Shown: piece after piece, positions 39,994 to 47,827 of the stretch | Position numbering within the stretch: the stretch's first letter is position 1 | Layout of the letters: every line of letters starts with the position of its first letter | DNA from: Planctomycetota bacterium | GTDB taxonomy: Bacteria; Planctomycetota; UBA11346 | Direction: 5' to 3' | Assembly: GCA_014193115.1 (NCBI GenBank) | Contig: BJHQ01000025.1 | Span: forward strand, 1 to 50,935 | DNA: 50,935 nucleotides | Program-made: the position numbers and the translations under genes | The notes under the pieces: model-generated | Databases searched by the model: none | The model's input: only the letters and a program-made list of their open reading frames with translations | Told to the model about the DNA's origin: nothing

Positions 39994-40520
39994 CGAACAC
40001 GGGCTGAGGTAACGCGACACCGAGGTGGACTTGAGACCGGGCGATTGCCCCAGTGGGGGGCCGACATCACATACGTCATCACGCAAGTCCTGATTCTTGC
40101 GCTGGCGTTCTATGGGTATCTGTAATGGACGCGGGTCAGACCGATTGTGGTTCCCGTTTAGCGCTGGTCCGGACTTACGAGGCGGTCAGCGACCCGATAT
40201 CGGACTGAGGATTTCCGACTGGTGACCCCAATGGGCGCAGATCAGCATCGCCATTGGATCCGATTACTTGTGAAATCGGGAAGATTTTTCCATCGAATCT
40301 CAAGAGCCACGGTGCTCGCCTTGGCAGGCGGCGCTCCTTCCTGGTCGCCGCAACAGCAGTTCGGAGATCTCGGCGAGCGCAGGCCCACTTAGGCCCCAAC
40401 AGATGAGCGGAGCCCGTACCCGGATTCGGCTCGGCTGCGTCTTGATGTCGATATCGTCGGCATCTTGCGGATTCACCGCGGTCCAGACTGCGCCAGTATG
40501 GTGAAGGATTGGGTCATCGA
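39994..40520. other. Gap without recognisable gene
   Basis: About 530 bp in which short frames exist on both strands but none has a ribosome-binding site, domain or sensible composition. No repeats of types A-C occur here, which is unusual for this window. Confidence 0.5.
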
Positions 40521-40554
40521 ATAGCCACCCCCTGATTCACGCAGGGGTGGCTAT
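40521..40554 (-). terminator. Hairpin terminator behind the Gly-rich gene
   Basis: ATAGCCACCCC paired with GGGGTGGCTAT (11-bp stem, 12-nt loop), 10 nt downstream of the stop of the small Gly-rich gene. No clear T-run on either strand. Confidence 0.6.
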
Positions 40555-40564
40555 CCTTCCTCAA

Positions 40565-40741
40565 TCACTTCGATGGCGGGGCGTTGTCTCGGCCGCCCCC
40601 GGAAGGGTTGCCGGTCGAGCTCGGCCAACCGGCAGGGCCTTTACCACCGCTGCCGCCTTTGCCGCCGCTGCTGGTGCCGCCTTTGCCGCCTCCACTGCTG
40701 CCACCGCCCTTGCCGCCTCCGTTCGATCCTCCTTTGCTCAT
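40565..40741 (-). CDS. Small glycine-rich protein
   Basis: A 58-aa protein, MSKGGSNGGGKGGGSSGG and further KGG/SGG repeats, ending NAPPSK. An excellent ribosome-binding site (AGGAGG, 7 nt before the ATG) and a hairpin right behind the stop support it as a real gene. Composition is Gly about half, with Lys and Ser, so it is likely unstructured and basic. No signal peptide. Role unknown. It lies downstream of the hypothetical gene at 40860 on the same strand and could be co-transcribed with it. Confidence 0.7.
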   Translation of the reverse strand: MSKGGSNGGGKGGGSSGGGKGGTSSGGKGGSGGKGPAGWPSSTGNPSGGGRDNAPPSK

Positions 40742-40859
40742 GATTATGCCTCCTGCTCTCTGCGAGAGCGCTGATCATGCAGTCCGGCGGGGATGCCAGT
40801 TTCTGGATGATGGGTGGGAGCATAGAGAAGGGCCGCTCGCATGGCGAGGACACCAATTC

Positions 40860-41807
40860 TTACCCTGGATCGGCTGGGCATCCATCGTCACAACCAAGCA
40901 ATTTACAGAGATATTCGCTGATTATGGAATCGGGCACGTCGTGTTGGTGGAGGTACCGCCAGAGACCCTGTGCAACCTTCACTGCCTCAAATCGTCTCCG
41001 TGTGAGGACGTCGGTCTCCTCGCAGCGGTGGATGTAATCGGATGCACATACAAAATTGCTAGGTATCTCGCACCCTTTGCCCCGAATCTTTCCAAAGCGC
41101 CAGCGTTGAAGCTGCTTGCTCTTGGCATCGCCCTGCTGATCAGGGCGCCACAGCAATTCTGTTGTGGCAGGTGTGTTATCGGCCATATTTGCCCGCTGAC
41201 AGAAGAACCGATCCAAGGGTGTGATTGCCTTCCCCTGACAAATGATCGGAGCAAATGGCAGAGCATGAGAAAGTCTGGTCGGAACGCAGACGGTCTGCTT
41301 GAAATGCCTTAGAAAAAAGCTCGTCATCTGAATTGCCATGGAACCTACAACGTACAGTGATTGCGCATCAGCATCGGCCTCGTGATTCCGGCATTGCCGC
41401 ACGGCAGATTTGGTAATTCGCACAACTTTATCGCTATATGCCAAGAGCACCGACTCTACTTCACTCCATCCGGGTGGATCGGTATTCTCGTCAAGAACAG
41501 CCGCCGATCCTACCTTCAAAGTGGTCTGGCCTTCGCTCGTCGGAACAATGATCAGCTCCACACCGTATTCTTTGGCCATGTTGCCAAGGACATTTATGGA
41601 AAAGTTGAGCATGGTCTTATTCGGCTGAGAAGCAGGCAACTTGAGATGCTTGGAGAAATGGCGCTTAGAAACCTTCAGCGCCTTTCGGAGATATTCCATG
41701 CGTTCGGATTCATGTCCCAGCACAGCGGTATAGAGATCTTCTGCCTGCCGGTAAACTGGGCCCTTCGGGTCTATCAGGCGGGCGAGATCATATTGCCTGT
41801 TGCTCAT
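40860..41807 (-). CDS. Hypothetical protein, possibly DNA-binding
   Basis: A 315-aa protein from ATG 41807 (MSNRQYDLARLIDPKG). The frame is open to 41957, but that extension would overlap the P10 start region, and an AT-rich TTTGCTATGCTAAAAAC with a -10-like TATGCT precedes this ATG. The N-terminal part (LRKALKVSKRHFSKHLKLPAS) could form a helix-turn-helix, but this is only a shape match. The rest is mixed, with several Cys residues (CRNHE, FFCQRAN, CEIPSNFVC). Codon use is less GC-biased than in the caspase genes, suggesting a separate origin. Divergent from P10. Confidence 0.55.
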   Translation of the reverse strand: MSNRQYDLARLIDPKGPVYRQAEDLYTAVLGHESERMEYLRKALKVSKRHFSKHLKLPASQPNKTMLNFSINVLGNMAKEYGVELIIVPTSEGQTTLKVGSAAVLDENTDPPGWSEVESVLLAYSDKVVRITKSAVRQCRNHEADADAQSLYVVGSMAIQMTSFFLRHFKQTVCVPTRLSHALPFAPIICQGKAITPLDRFFCQRANMADNTPATTELLWRPDQQGDAKSKQLQRWRFGKIRGKGCEIPSNFVCASDYIHRCEETDVLTRRRFEAVKVAQGLWRYLHQHDVPDSIISEYLCKLLGCDDGCPADPG

Positions 41808-41955
41808 GTTTTTAGCATAGCAAACCGAGACACCGGGGAAGTCCAAGTTCCTGGCCCAGGTCGGTGCGGTCCACTGCATCGAACGCGTTTGGTTAGGGTT
41901 CTTCCAAACCCTACAGCACGTTGAGGTTGCATCGAGTCGCTGCCCATCTACATTC

Positions 41956-43734
41956 ATGACTATGATGCGCCCACGCTATAATCTCCTGCTCCTCCTTCTC
42001 TGTGCGATGATGGCTGCGCCCATCTATGCCGGCGAGACCTATTTTGTCGACGATGGCATATCAGTCACTCTCTACCAGGGTGATCCCAGCCAAATTCAAG
42101 CGCAGGAATGGCATATCCGCCTGTACCGGGCTGGGGACGTGGTCGGCGGTCCCAATCGATGGGGCCTGATCATCGGCAAATCGCCAGAGGACGTCCTGAA
42201 GCAGTTGCACGCGAGCCAGGAATCGCAGAAGATCTACAACGCCTGGGCAGGCCGCAACTACCTCGAGGATCCGTTCACGTACTTCAACCCGATGGGGCCG
42301 ATCGCCAAGGTCAAGCGGGCTTGGAGCTTGCCTACAACTTCGTATGCACGTTTCCAGTCGGCGCTCGACCGGGTTCTGGCCATGCGCGATCTACTGACCA
42401 AAGCGGATGCCTTCGCCAAGGGCCAGGCCCTCGAAGGCCCGTTGCGAAACTTCGGTTCGGTCTTGATGGACTATGCCGGCCCGCTCATGCATGCGCAGGA
42501 ACAGTTGCGCAAACTCCAGCTCCAATTGACCACGGCCCTCAATACCGGTGCCGACGTCACGGATGCGCTTGCTGAGATCGAGCAGGACCTGGCCAAGGTG
42601 GACGTAGCCACGCCCGCACTGCAGGCTCATTTTAAGCCGGCTGGCGACGGATTAAAATTAGAAACACTCAGCGGCGATCGGCAGGTTATTCCGTTTGGAG
42701 AATTCAAGAATATCAGTGTGCGAGTGGTTGATTATCAGGGTTCGCCCGTGGCAGGTGCGAAGGTTGGTTGGCAAATGCCTGGATCTGGGAAATTGGTCTT
42801 TGTGTCAATTACAGACGATAAAGGCATTTCAACGGCTACCAATTTATATACCTTCTCGAGTGACTCCACGGCAAATCAACGGGCCTTCCTCGTAGATCAA
42901 TCTACTGAATTGGGTTTCCATAAAGATGGGATCGCGCCGTCACCGACATCGCCTACCCTGACCATCACGATCTCATTTGAGAAAGCACCGGGTCAAAAGC
43001 CTGCCTGGGCGACGGAGGCCGGGAAGGACCAGTACGGAACCTGGGCAGACCTGACAGTGGGCGGGGTGACCCAGCGGATGCGGCTGATCAAGGCAGGGAC
43101 GTTCCAGATGGGCAGCCCGGCGGATGAGGCTGGGCGGTACGGTGATGAAACCCAGCACCAGGTGACGTTGACCAAGGATTACTGGCTTGGGGACAGTGAA
43201 GTGACGCAAGGTTTGTGGCAGGCGGTGGTGGGGAACAACCCAGCAAACTTCAAGGGAGCTGATCTGCCGGTGGAACAGGTATCGTGGGACGATTGCCGGG
43301 GATTTTTCGGGAAGTTGAACGGCCTGGTACGCAGTGGTGGATTCACCTTCCCAACCGAGGCGCAGTGTGAATACGGCTGTCGGGCAGGGACAATCAGTGC
43401 GTACGCCGGTGATGTGGGCGGTTTGGCTTGGTTTAGAGACAATGCCGGTGGCACGACCCACGCAGTGAAGACCAAGGGTGCGAATGCGTGGGGGCTGTTC
43501 GATATGCACGGCAACGTGTTGGAATGGTGCGGCGACTGGTACGGCGATTACCCGGTGGGAGCCGCCAGGGATCCCGCAGGTCCCGCCTCCGGTTCCGACC
43601 GCGTGTACCGCGGCGGCGGCTGGTTCAGCCTCGCCAGGGGCTGCCGCGCAGCGTTTCGCTTCAGGAACGAGCCCGGCTACCGGCGCAGTACCCTGGGGTT
43701 CCGCTTGTCCGCCCCAGTCCAGGCTGGGCCTTAA
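41956..43734 (+). CDS. P10: exported protein with Ig-like and DGR-type variable FGE domain, no caspase
   Basis: A 592-aa protein. Signal peptide 1-25 (LLLLLLCAMMAAPIYAGE). The N-terminal part (about 27-230) is unrelated to the caspase family and I do not recognise it. Residues about 235-325 resemble a bacterial Ig-like (Big-1) domain (ISVRVVDYQGSPVAGAKVGW and SITDDKGISTATN). The FGE domain (about 349-592) is very close in DNA to those of P3 and P6, starting sharply at PAWATEAGKDQYGTWADL. It ends in the same variable region (43597-43692) and invariant block. Differences such as GNVLEWCGDW and QCEYGCRAG lie outside the variable region. A new head has been joined to the diversified tail. Confidence 0.9.
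   Translation: MTMMRPRYNLLLLLLCAMMAAPIYAGETYFVDDGISVTLYQGDPSQIQAQEWHIRLYRAGDVVGGPNRWGLIIGKSPEDVLKQLHASQESQKIYNAWAGRNYLEDPFTYFNPMGPIAKVKRAWSLPTTSYARFQSALDRVLAMRDLLTKADAFAKGQALEGPLRNFGSVLMDYAGPLMHAQEQLRKLQLQLTTALNTGADVTDALAEIEQDLAKVDVATPALQAHFKPAGDGLKLETLSGDRQVIPFGEFKNISVRVVDYQGSPVAGAKVGWQMPGSGKLVFVSITDDKGISTATNLYTFSSDSTANQRAFLVDQSTELGFHKDGIAPSPTSPTLTITISFEKAPGQKPAWATEAGKDQYGTWADLTVGGVTQRMRLIKAGTFQMGSPADEAGRYGDETQHQVTLTKDYWLGDSEVTQGLWQAVVGNNPANFKGADLPVEQVSWDDCRGFFGKLNGLVRSGGFTFPTEAQCEYGCRAGTISAYAGDVGGLAWFRDNAGGTTHAVKTKGANAWGLFDMHGNVLEWCGDWYGDYPVGAARDPAGPASGSDRVYRGGGWFSLARGCRAAFRFRNEPGYRRSTLGFRLSAPVQAGP
43597..43692 (+). other. DGR-type variable region (VR) of P10
   Basis: 32 codons differing from P3, P4 and P6 almost only at inferred template adenines (GAC, TAC, GGC, TTC, TTT, CGC, ACC). 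One change, AGT for AGC, is outside the rule. Confidence 0.85.
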
Positions 43735-43990
43735 ACCAGTACCAGAGCGGAGCCGCAGGGGCTGTGGGGCAAGGCCGGAGGCCGCTCGCCGGAGGCGATG
43801 CCCGGCAGCCCCGGAGGCGGAGCGATCCGGCCCGGTTGGGGGTTCCAAGGGGCTTGCCCCTTGGCCGGCCGCGGAGCGGCCCGGAAAATTTCTCATTTTT
43901 CCAGAGCCGGTGCCCTGGGAGCGCAGGCTTCAGCCATCCCCAATGACCCGGCAGGCTTAAGCCTGCGCTCCCAGGGGATCACAGCACCCC
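43735..43990. repeat. Repeats and hairpin behind P10
   Basis: Begins with the flank shared with P4, P5 and P6 (GAGCGGAGCCGCAGGGGCTG), then type C, then GGAGGCGGAGCGATCCGGCC shared with P3. CCAAGGGG-CTTG-CCCCTTGG at 43845-43864 is a strong terminator-like hairpin. Type B palindromes follow (near 43922 and 43951). Confidence 0.75.
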
Positions 43991-44043
43991 AGGATAGGGT
44001 CACGGCATGCATCGCCCGCTTGGCATGGGCGGTTTGCTAGATT

Positions 44044-44985
44044 TCAATGGGACTTGAGGTTTGGTACGAGTCTCCATCCAGTTGCGGCCGCATTGGAAGT
44101 CAATTCGGCCAAATGCTTTGCAGACAACAGGCGTGTAGGTTCATGGTTGGGTTTCTGGGTGTATTGAATGCATTTTGGAAAGTCGCGCCAGATGCCAGTA
44201 ACAATGGGTGCATAGCCTTGGTCGACGATCACATGGGCTGAATGGACCCAGAACGAGTGTTCGATTCCGTCCTCCCCCTTCCTTTGAGCAATATTGGTGG
44301 TCATCACCACGCAAGAGGTGGAATCAGGGTCGACCATAAAATTTACCGGGCTGTTCAAGTAGGCATCGCGGTAATCCGCCCGCCAACCGCCGGCCGTTTG
44401 CGATCGTATCACGATCAGACGGCCCTCGGATCCTGCCAAACCGGCACCGTCCGATTGGATCAACACGACCACGTCCAATCTTCCGTCACGGTTAAGATCC
44501 GTAAACCACACTTGCGGTTCCACCCAAAACGTGCCATCCGGTAGCAGCCATGGACCAGCGATGCGGGTGCCATCCGTGGAAGTGAGTTCCAGTTGAATGC
44601 AGACGGATCCTGGATCTCCACCTCGCGCTACCGACAAACAGGGCATTTGTGTGCCCGACAGGCCATAAACCAGCGGGTGCGATGTCGGCCCCCAGGTGAG
44701 CAGGGCACGGCTGGGTTCGACCTTGGGATCCGGCGACAGCCAAGAGGCAGGACGCATAGGCCAGCATCGCGGCCGAACGTCTGGGGTAAAAGGATCGTAA
44801 TCTGGTATTTGATCAGCCCGCAGTCTGCTCGGTTGATCCGCAGGTTTCCAATGATCATCCCAAGCGGTTTGCACTGGTTCGCTTCGCGTTCTGGATACGG
44901 CGATGAAACCAATGCCGACACACAGGACCAGCCCAAGAAACGTGGCTGCGATACGTCGAATTTTTTTATCAAATAAGAAGTCCAT
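44044..44985 (-). CDS. Hypothetical membrane-anchored protein with FG-GAP-like motif
   Basis: A 313-aa protein with GGAG 8 nt before ATG 44985. One N-terminal transmembrane helix (about 11-30, IAATFLGLVLCVGIGFIAV) leaves the rest outside the membrane. Residues about 165-175 read DLNRDGRLDVVVL, the calcium-binding pattern of FG-GAP/VCBS repeats, so it may be part of a beta-propeller-like domain. No other motif is recognised. It is divergent from the MoxR-type gene, with a TGACAG palindrome between them. Confidence 0.65.
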   Translation of the reverse strand: MDFLFDKKIRRIAATFLGLVLCVGIGFIAVSRTRSEPVQTAWDDHWKPADQPSRLRADQIPDYDPFTPDVRPRCWPMRPASWLSPDPKVEPSRALLTWGPTSHPLVYGLSGTQMPCLSVARGGDPGSVCIQLELTSTDGTRIAGPWLLPDGTFWVEPQVWFTDLNRDGRLDVVVLIQSDGAGLAGSEGRLIVIRSQTAGGWRADYRDAYLNSPVNFMVDPDSTSCVVMTTNIAQRKGEDGIEHSFWVHSAHVIVDQGYAPIVTGIWRDFPKCIQYTQKPNHEPTRLLSAKHLAELTSNAAATGWRLVPNLKSH

Positions 44986-45025
44986 CGTTTGGCTCCGTGG
45001 TCACAGGCAGTTTTCAGTCAGCGTT

Positions 45026-45039
45026 TGACAGATCTGTCA
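45026..45039. promoter_or_regulatory. TGACAG-AT-CTGTCA palindrome, candidate operator
   Basis: A perfect 14-bp palindrome between the divergent genes starting at 44985 and 45244, 41 nt from the first. A further CTGTCAG half-site lies near 45071. Confidence 0.45.
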
Positions 45040-45090
45040 GGCTGGGATAAGCAGACGGAACCGGCTGATTCTGTCAGGCGTTGTTCGGGT

Positions 45091-45101
45091 GCGAAATTCG
45101 C
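45091..45101 (+). promoter_or_regulatory. GCGAAATTCGC element upstream of the MoxR-type operon
   Basis: GCGAAATTCGC, 142 nt before ATG 45244. The distance is long; an eight-codon frame (MTNPWYGD at 45164-45190) begins 62 nt after it and could be a leader peptide. Confidence 0.4.
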
Positions 45102-45243
45102 GCAGCGGCCTCATGCTGTCAAGATGCACTCAGGAGCCCACCGTCGCCTCAGGCCAACCTTCATGACGAATCCCTGGTATGGCGATTGACGCGGTGGCCA
45201 GACCGGAATCACCACTCACTTTATAACGATCTCAGAGGTCCCC

Positions 45244-46077
45244 ATGTCCACACCATCCGTCCGTCCCACGCTGTCCTCTATGGGCTGGCACGACACCGCC
45301 GCCCTCCTCCTTCAGATCCAGCGCATGGTCCTGTTGGTCGGGCGTCCTGGCATCGGCAAGTCCGCCTGGGCGGTTGAGCAGGCCCGACGCTGGTCCGGAG
45401 TCGAACCGGAAGTCCTCCAAGGCTCGCCTGAGCGCGATGCGAGTGCGCTCTGGGGCCTCTTCCTGCTCGAAGGCGACCGCACCCGGTTCGTCGATGGACC
45501 CTTGCCTCGGGCGCTCCGATCGGGTGCGGTACTGCTGGTCGAGGAGATCAATTTGCTGCCCCTCGAGGCACGGGCGGAGTTGCTGGCTTTGCGCGAGGCT
45601 TCCGTGGTCACCAATCCCTTCACCGGGGAGCGTTTACCCATTTCGGAACGATTCCGGCTCCTCGCCACCAGCAACCCGGAAAGCCTCCAATGCGATCGTA
45701 TGGGCGACGTGGCGGAGGCCCTGATCGACGGCTGCCTAGTGCTTGACGTACCTGACCTAAATGTCGTCCAAGTTACCGACCTGCTGCGTCAACAGCACCA
45801 GTCGGCAAACGAGGTCCACATCGACCAGGTGGCCAAGGCCTGGGTCGCCTATCAGGATCTCGGCGATCCCATGGCCAAGCCGCCGGCCCGGCTGAGCTAC
45901 CGGGCGGCAGACCAATGCCTCCGCCTGCTGATGGCCGGCCTGGAGCTGAGACAGGCGGTGCGCGTGGCGATGGTCAACAAATACGCCTCCCATGAGAAGC
46001 ATTACCAGACAGCGCAACAGATGTGGAGACTGGGACGAGGCATGGGTGAGGAATCCGACTTTGTGGTTGACCCATGA
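45244..46077 (+). CDS. MoxR-type AAA+ ATPase
   Basis: A 277-aa ATPase without signal peptide. Walker A GRPGIGKS (about 38-45), Walker B-like AVLLVEEIN (about 97-105, Glu-Glu in place of Asp-Glu), a sensor-1 type LLATSNP (about 139-145) and the helix-2 insert typical of MoxR/McrB-like AAA_5 proteins. Such ATPases remodel partner proteins, most often a vWA-domain protein encoded next to them. The next gene overlaps its stop by four bases (ATGA) and is the likely partner. AGAGG 6 nt upstream supports the start. Confidence 0.82.
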   Translation: MSTPSVRPTLSSMGWHDTAALLLQIQRMVLLVGRPGIGKSAWAVEQARRWSGVEPEVLQGSPERDASALWGLFLLEGDRTRFVDGPLPRALRSGAVLLVEEINLLPLEARAELLALREASVVTNPFTGERLPISERFRLLATSNPESLQCDRMGDVAEALIDGCLVLDVPDLNVVQVTDLLRQQHQSANEVHIDQVAKAWVAYQDLGDPMAKPPARLSYRAADQCLRLLMAGLELRQAVRVAMVNKYASHEKHYQTAQQMWRLGRGMGEESDFVVDP

Positions 46078-47510
46078 TCGGTCTTGATCCCGAGGTGCTC
46101 GCTTGCCTGGCCAGCCAGGCGGCCGGTTGGTCATTGGCGGTTCACCCCCAGACCGGCCTTGAAGCACCGGTCGCTGTCCTGCCTGCTGCTCCGGGTCTCT
46201 GGTATGATCCCACGGTAGCTCACCTGTACGATGTCCTGCTGGCGGCAGCCTGCCTTCATCGGGGCGGCCAGCCGTTCGATCGAAACCAACAGAATCTTCC
46301 TCTGTCAGAAATCCGGCTGGCAGTGGGAAGACGGCGCCTGCTGAAGATCTTCCCTGAGGCCTCTGGCGGTGAAGGGTGGAGCAATCCCGAGTCCCCGTCG
46401 TTCCAACCCCGCTGGGCGCCGATCATCAATCCGACCACTTGGCCCGTGCCGTTCGGATCCGGTCCGGTGTCCTTGATGGCGGTCAAGGCGACAGCCGGTT
46501 CCCGATCGTCTCTCGATCTGACCGATCTGGTCGCCGCCATCGATCGTGATCAAATGACCACCGCACCACTCCCGGGTGCCGAGCACCTGGGAGACCGGAT
46601 CCGGTATGTCACCATCCCGGTCACGATCGATTGGTTGGCCACCACCCTTGAACTTTCCGATAACCTGGATCCGGTCTTTGAGCACTACGATGAAGGCTCT
46701 GCCCTGGTGCTGGCCAATTGCCTGCGCCAAAGCTACCGCCGGTCTTCGGGTCCGCCCCAGGACCAGTTCCGCTGCGTTGGCACCAGGTTGTCGACCAATC
46801 GGTTGCACCAGGTGCCGGCAAGCAGGGCCAGCGGCCGCGCACCCCGCCTCTTCCACTCCGCGGCGCGTGGGCAGCAACGGCGCTTTGTGCCCGACCGTCA
46901 TGTGATGCTCGTTGGGTGGGATCTAAATCCGGTCAGCGATGAGTCCCTGAAGTACGCCAATGACGCACGGGAAGTGATCTACCGGCATTTGATGACTGCA
47001 GTCCGGGCATATGAACTGCTTGCGGTGCGGTTCGCCGTGACCGTGTTCCTGGACCGCGTCCTTCCAAGACCTGGTGGAGGGCACCTCTATTTCCACCTTC
47101 CCTTGGTCATCAAACAACTTAACGACAATCTGCCCACTGCCTGGCGCAGGCTGGCCGCTGCCATGCACCTGCGCGGGAGGCTCCCCGGCGAGCCTGCCGC
47201 CTGGGCCCCTCTGACGTTGGACTCGACGGTTCGTGCATGGTCGGAGATTCCAGCCCGGGAACAGGACATCCAGGCACACCTATTACACTGGAGCCGATCA
47301 CCAGCGCTTGGTGGCGAACATCCTCAGAGCGTCGCAGGAGAAGACACCCAATACCTGCCGGCAATCGCCCGAGTCCTCAAGCAAGGATTCGCTCCTGACG
47401 CATTCGGCGATGGAAGATGCTGGTGCAATCTGCGTCTGGACTCCGGACGGTGTGATGTGGCCCTGGCCGATACGGTGTACCGTGTGAACACAGTCGGCCG
47501 AAAGACCTGA
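46074..47510 (+). CDS. Probable MoxR partner, hypothetical
   Basis: A 478-aa cytoplasmic protein translationally coupled to the MoxR-type ATPase. I recognise no domain with certainty. Residues about 275-325 (RHVMLVGWDLNP then a long helix and VRFAVTVFLDRV) have the strand-helix-strand layout of a vWA domain, but the metal-binding DxSxS is absent, so it would be a degenerate one. The central part (residues about 230-270) is rich in Arg and basic. Gene order and overlap fit the MoxR-vWA pairs known from conflict systems; this is inferred from context. Confidence 0.6.
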   Translation: MIGLDPEVLACLASQAAGWSLAVHPQTGLEAPVAVLPAAPGLWYDPTVAHLYDVLLAAACLHRGGQPFDRNQQNLPLSEIRLAVGRRRLLKIFPEASGGEGWSNPESPSFQPRWAPIINPTTWPVPFGSGPVSLMAVKATAGSRSSLDLTDLVAAIDRDQMTTAPLPGAEHLGDRIRYVTIPVTIDWLATTLELSDNLDPVFEHYDEGSALVLANCLRQSYRRSSGPPQDQFRCVGTRLSTNRLHQVPASRASGRAPRLFHSAARGQQRRFVPDRHVMLVGWDLNPVSDESLKYANDAREVIYRHLMTAVRAYELLAVRFAVTVFLDRVLPRPGGGHLYFHLPLVIKQLNDNLPTAWRRLAAAMHLRGRLPGEPAAWAPLTLDSTVRAWSEIPAREQDIQAHLLHWSRSPALGGEHPQSVAGEDTQYLPAIARVLKQGFAPDAFGDGRCWCNLRLDSGRCDVALADTVYRVNTVGRKT

Positions 47511-47827
47511 GATCGACCCCAGGCGGCTCAGGTTGTGCTCCAACGCGCATTCAGGCTGACGTGAGACGCCGGCCTATCACTGCCGGTCGTCGGTATGGGA
47601 ATGAACCGGATCGCACGCGCTTCTTCGGAGGTCCTGACGTATGATCTTTGGAGTGGACCGGGGCAAAAGTCTCTGAAGGACTAGCCGAAATGGCTAAGAT
47701 TCTGATTCGTTATATGCCTGCTGTCAATTCTACCGGACCGGAACGAGTTTGGGATCAGGGTTTGACAGACGCGCGATGAAGAGCGTCCATGGTGATTTCG
47801 AAACCCTTGAGCGCGTTGATAATTCGC
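47511..47827. other. Gap without recognisable gene
   Basis: 317 bp between convergent genes. No frame with a ribosome-binding site, no repeats of types A-C, lower GC than the rest. It includes GAAGGACTAGCCGAAATGGC, which has no clear role. Confidence 0.45.

Noticed and set aside
40175..40399. Small gene on the minus strand
   Set aside because: No ribosome-binding site, no recognisable protein and Arg-rich composition typical of a chance frame.
43845..43864. Strong intrinsic terminator
   Set aside because: The stem is perfect but no T-run follows, so it is described only as a terminator-like hairpin within the repeat cluster.
45164..45190. Eight-codon leader gene MTNPWYGD
   Set aside because: Too short to support from sequence alone; mentioned only as a possibility in the promoter entry.
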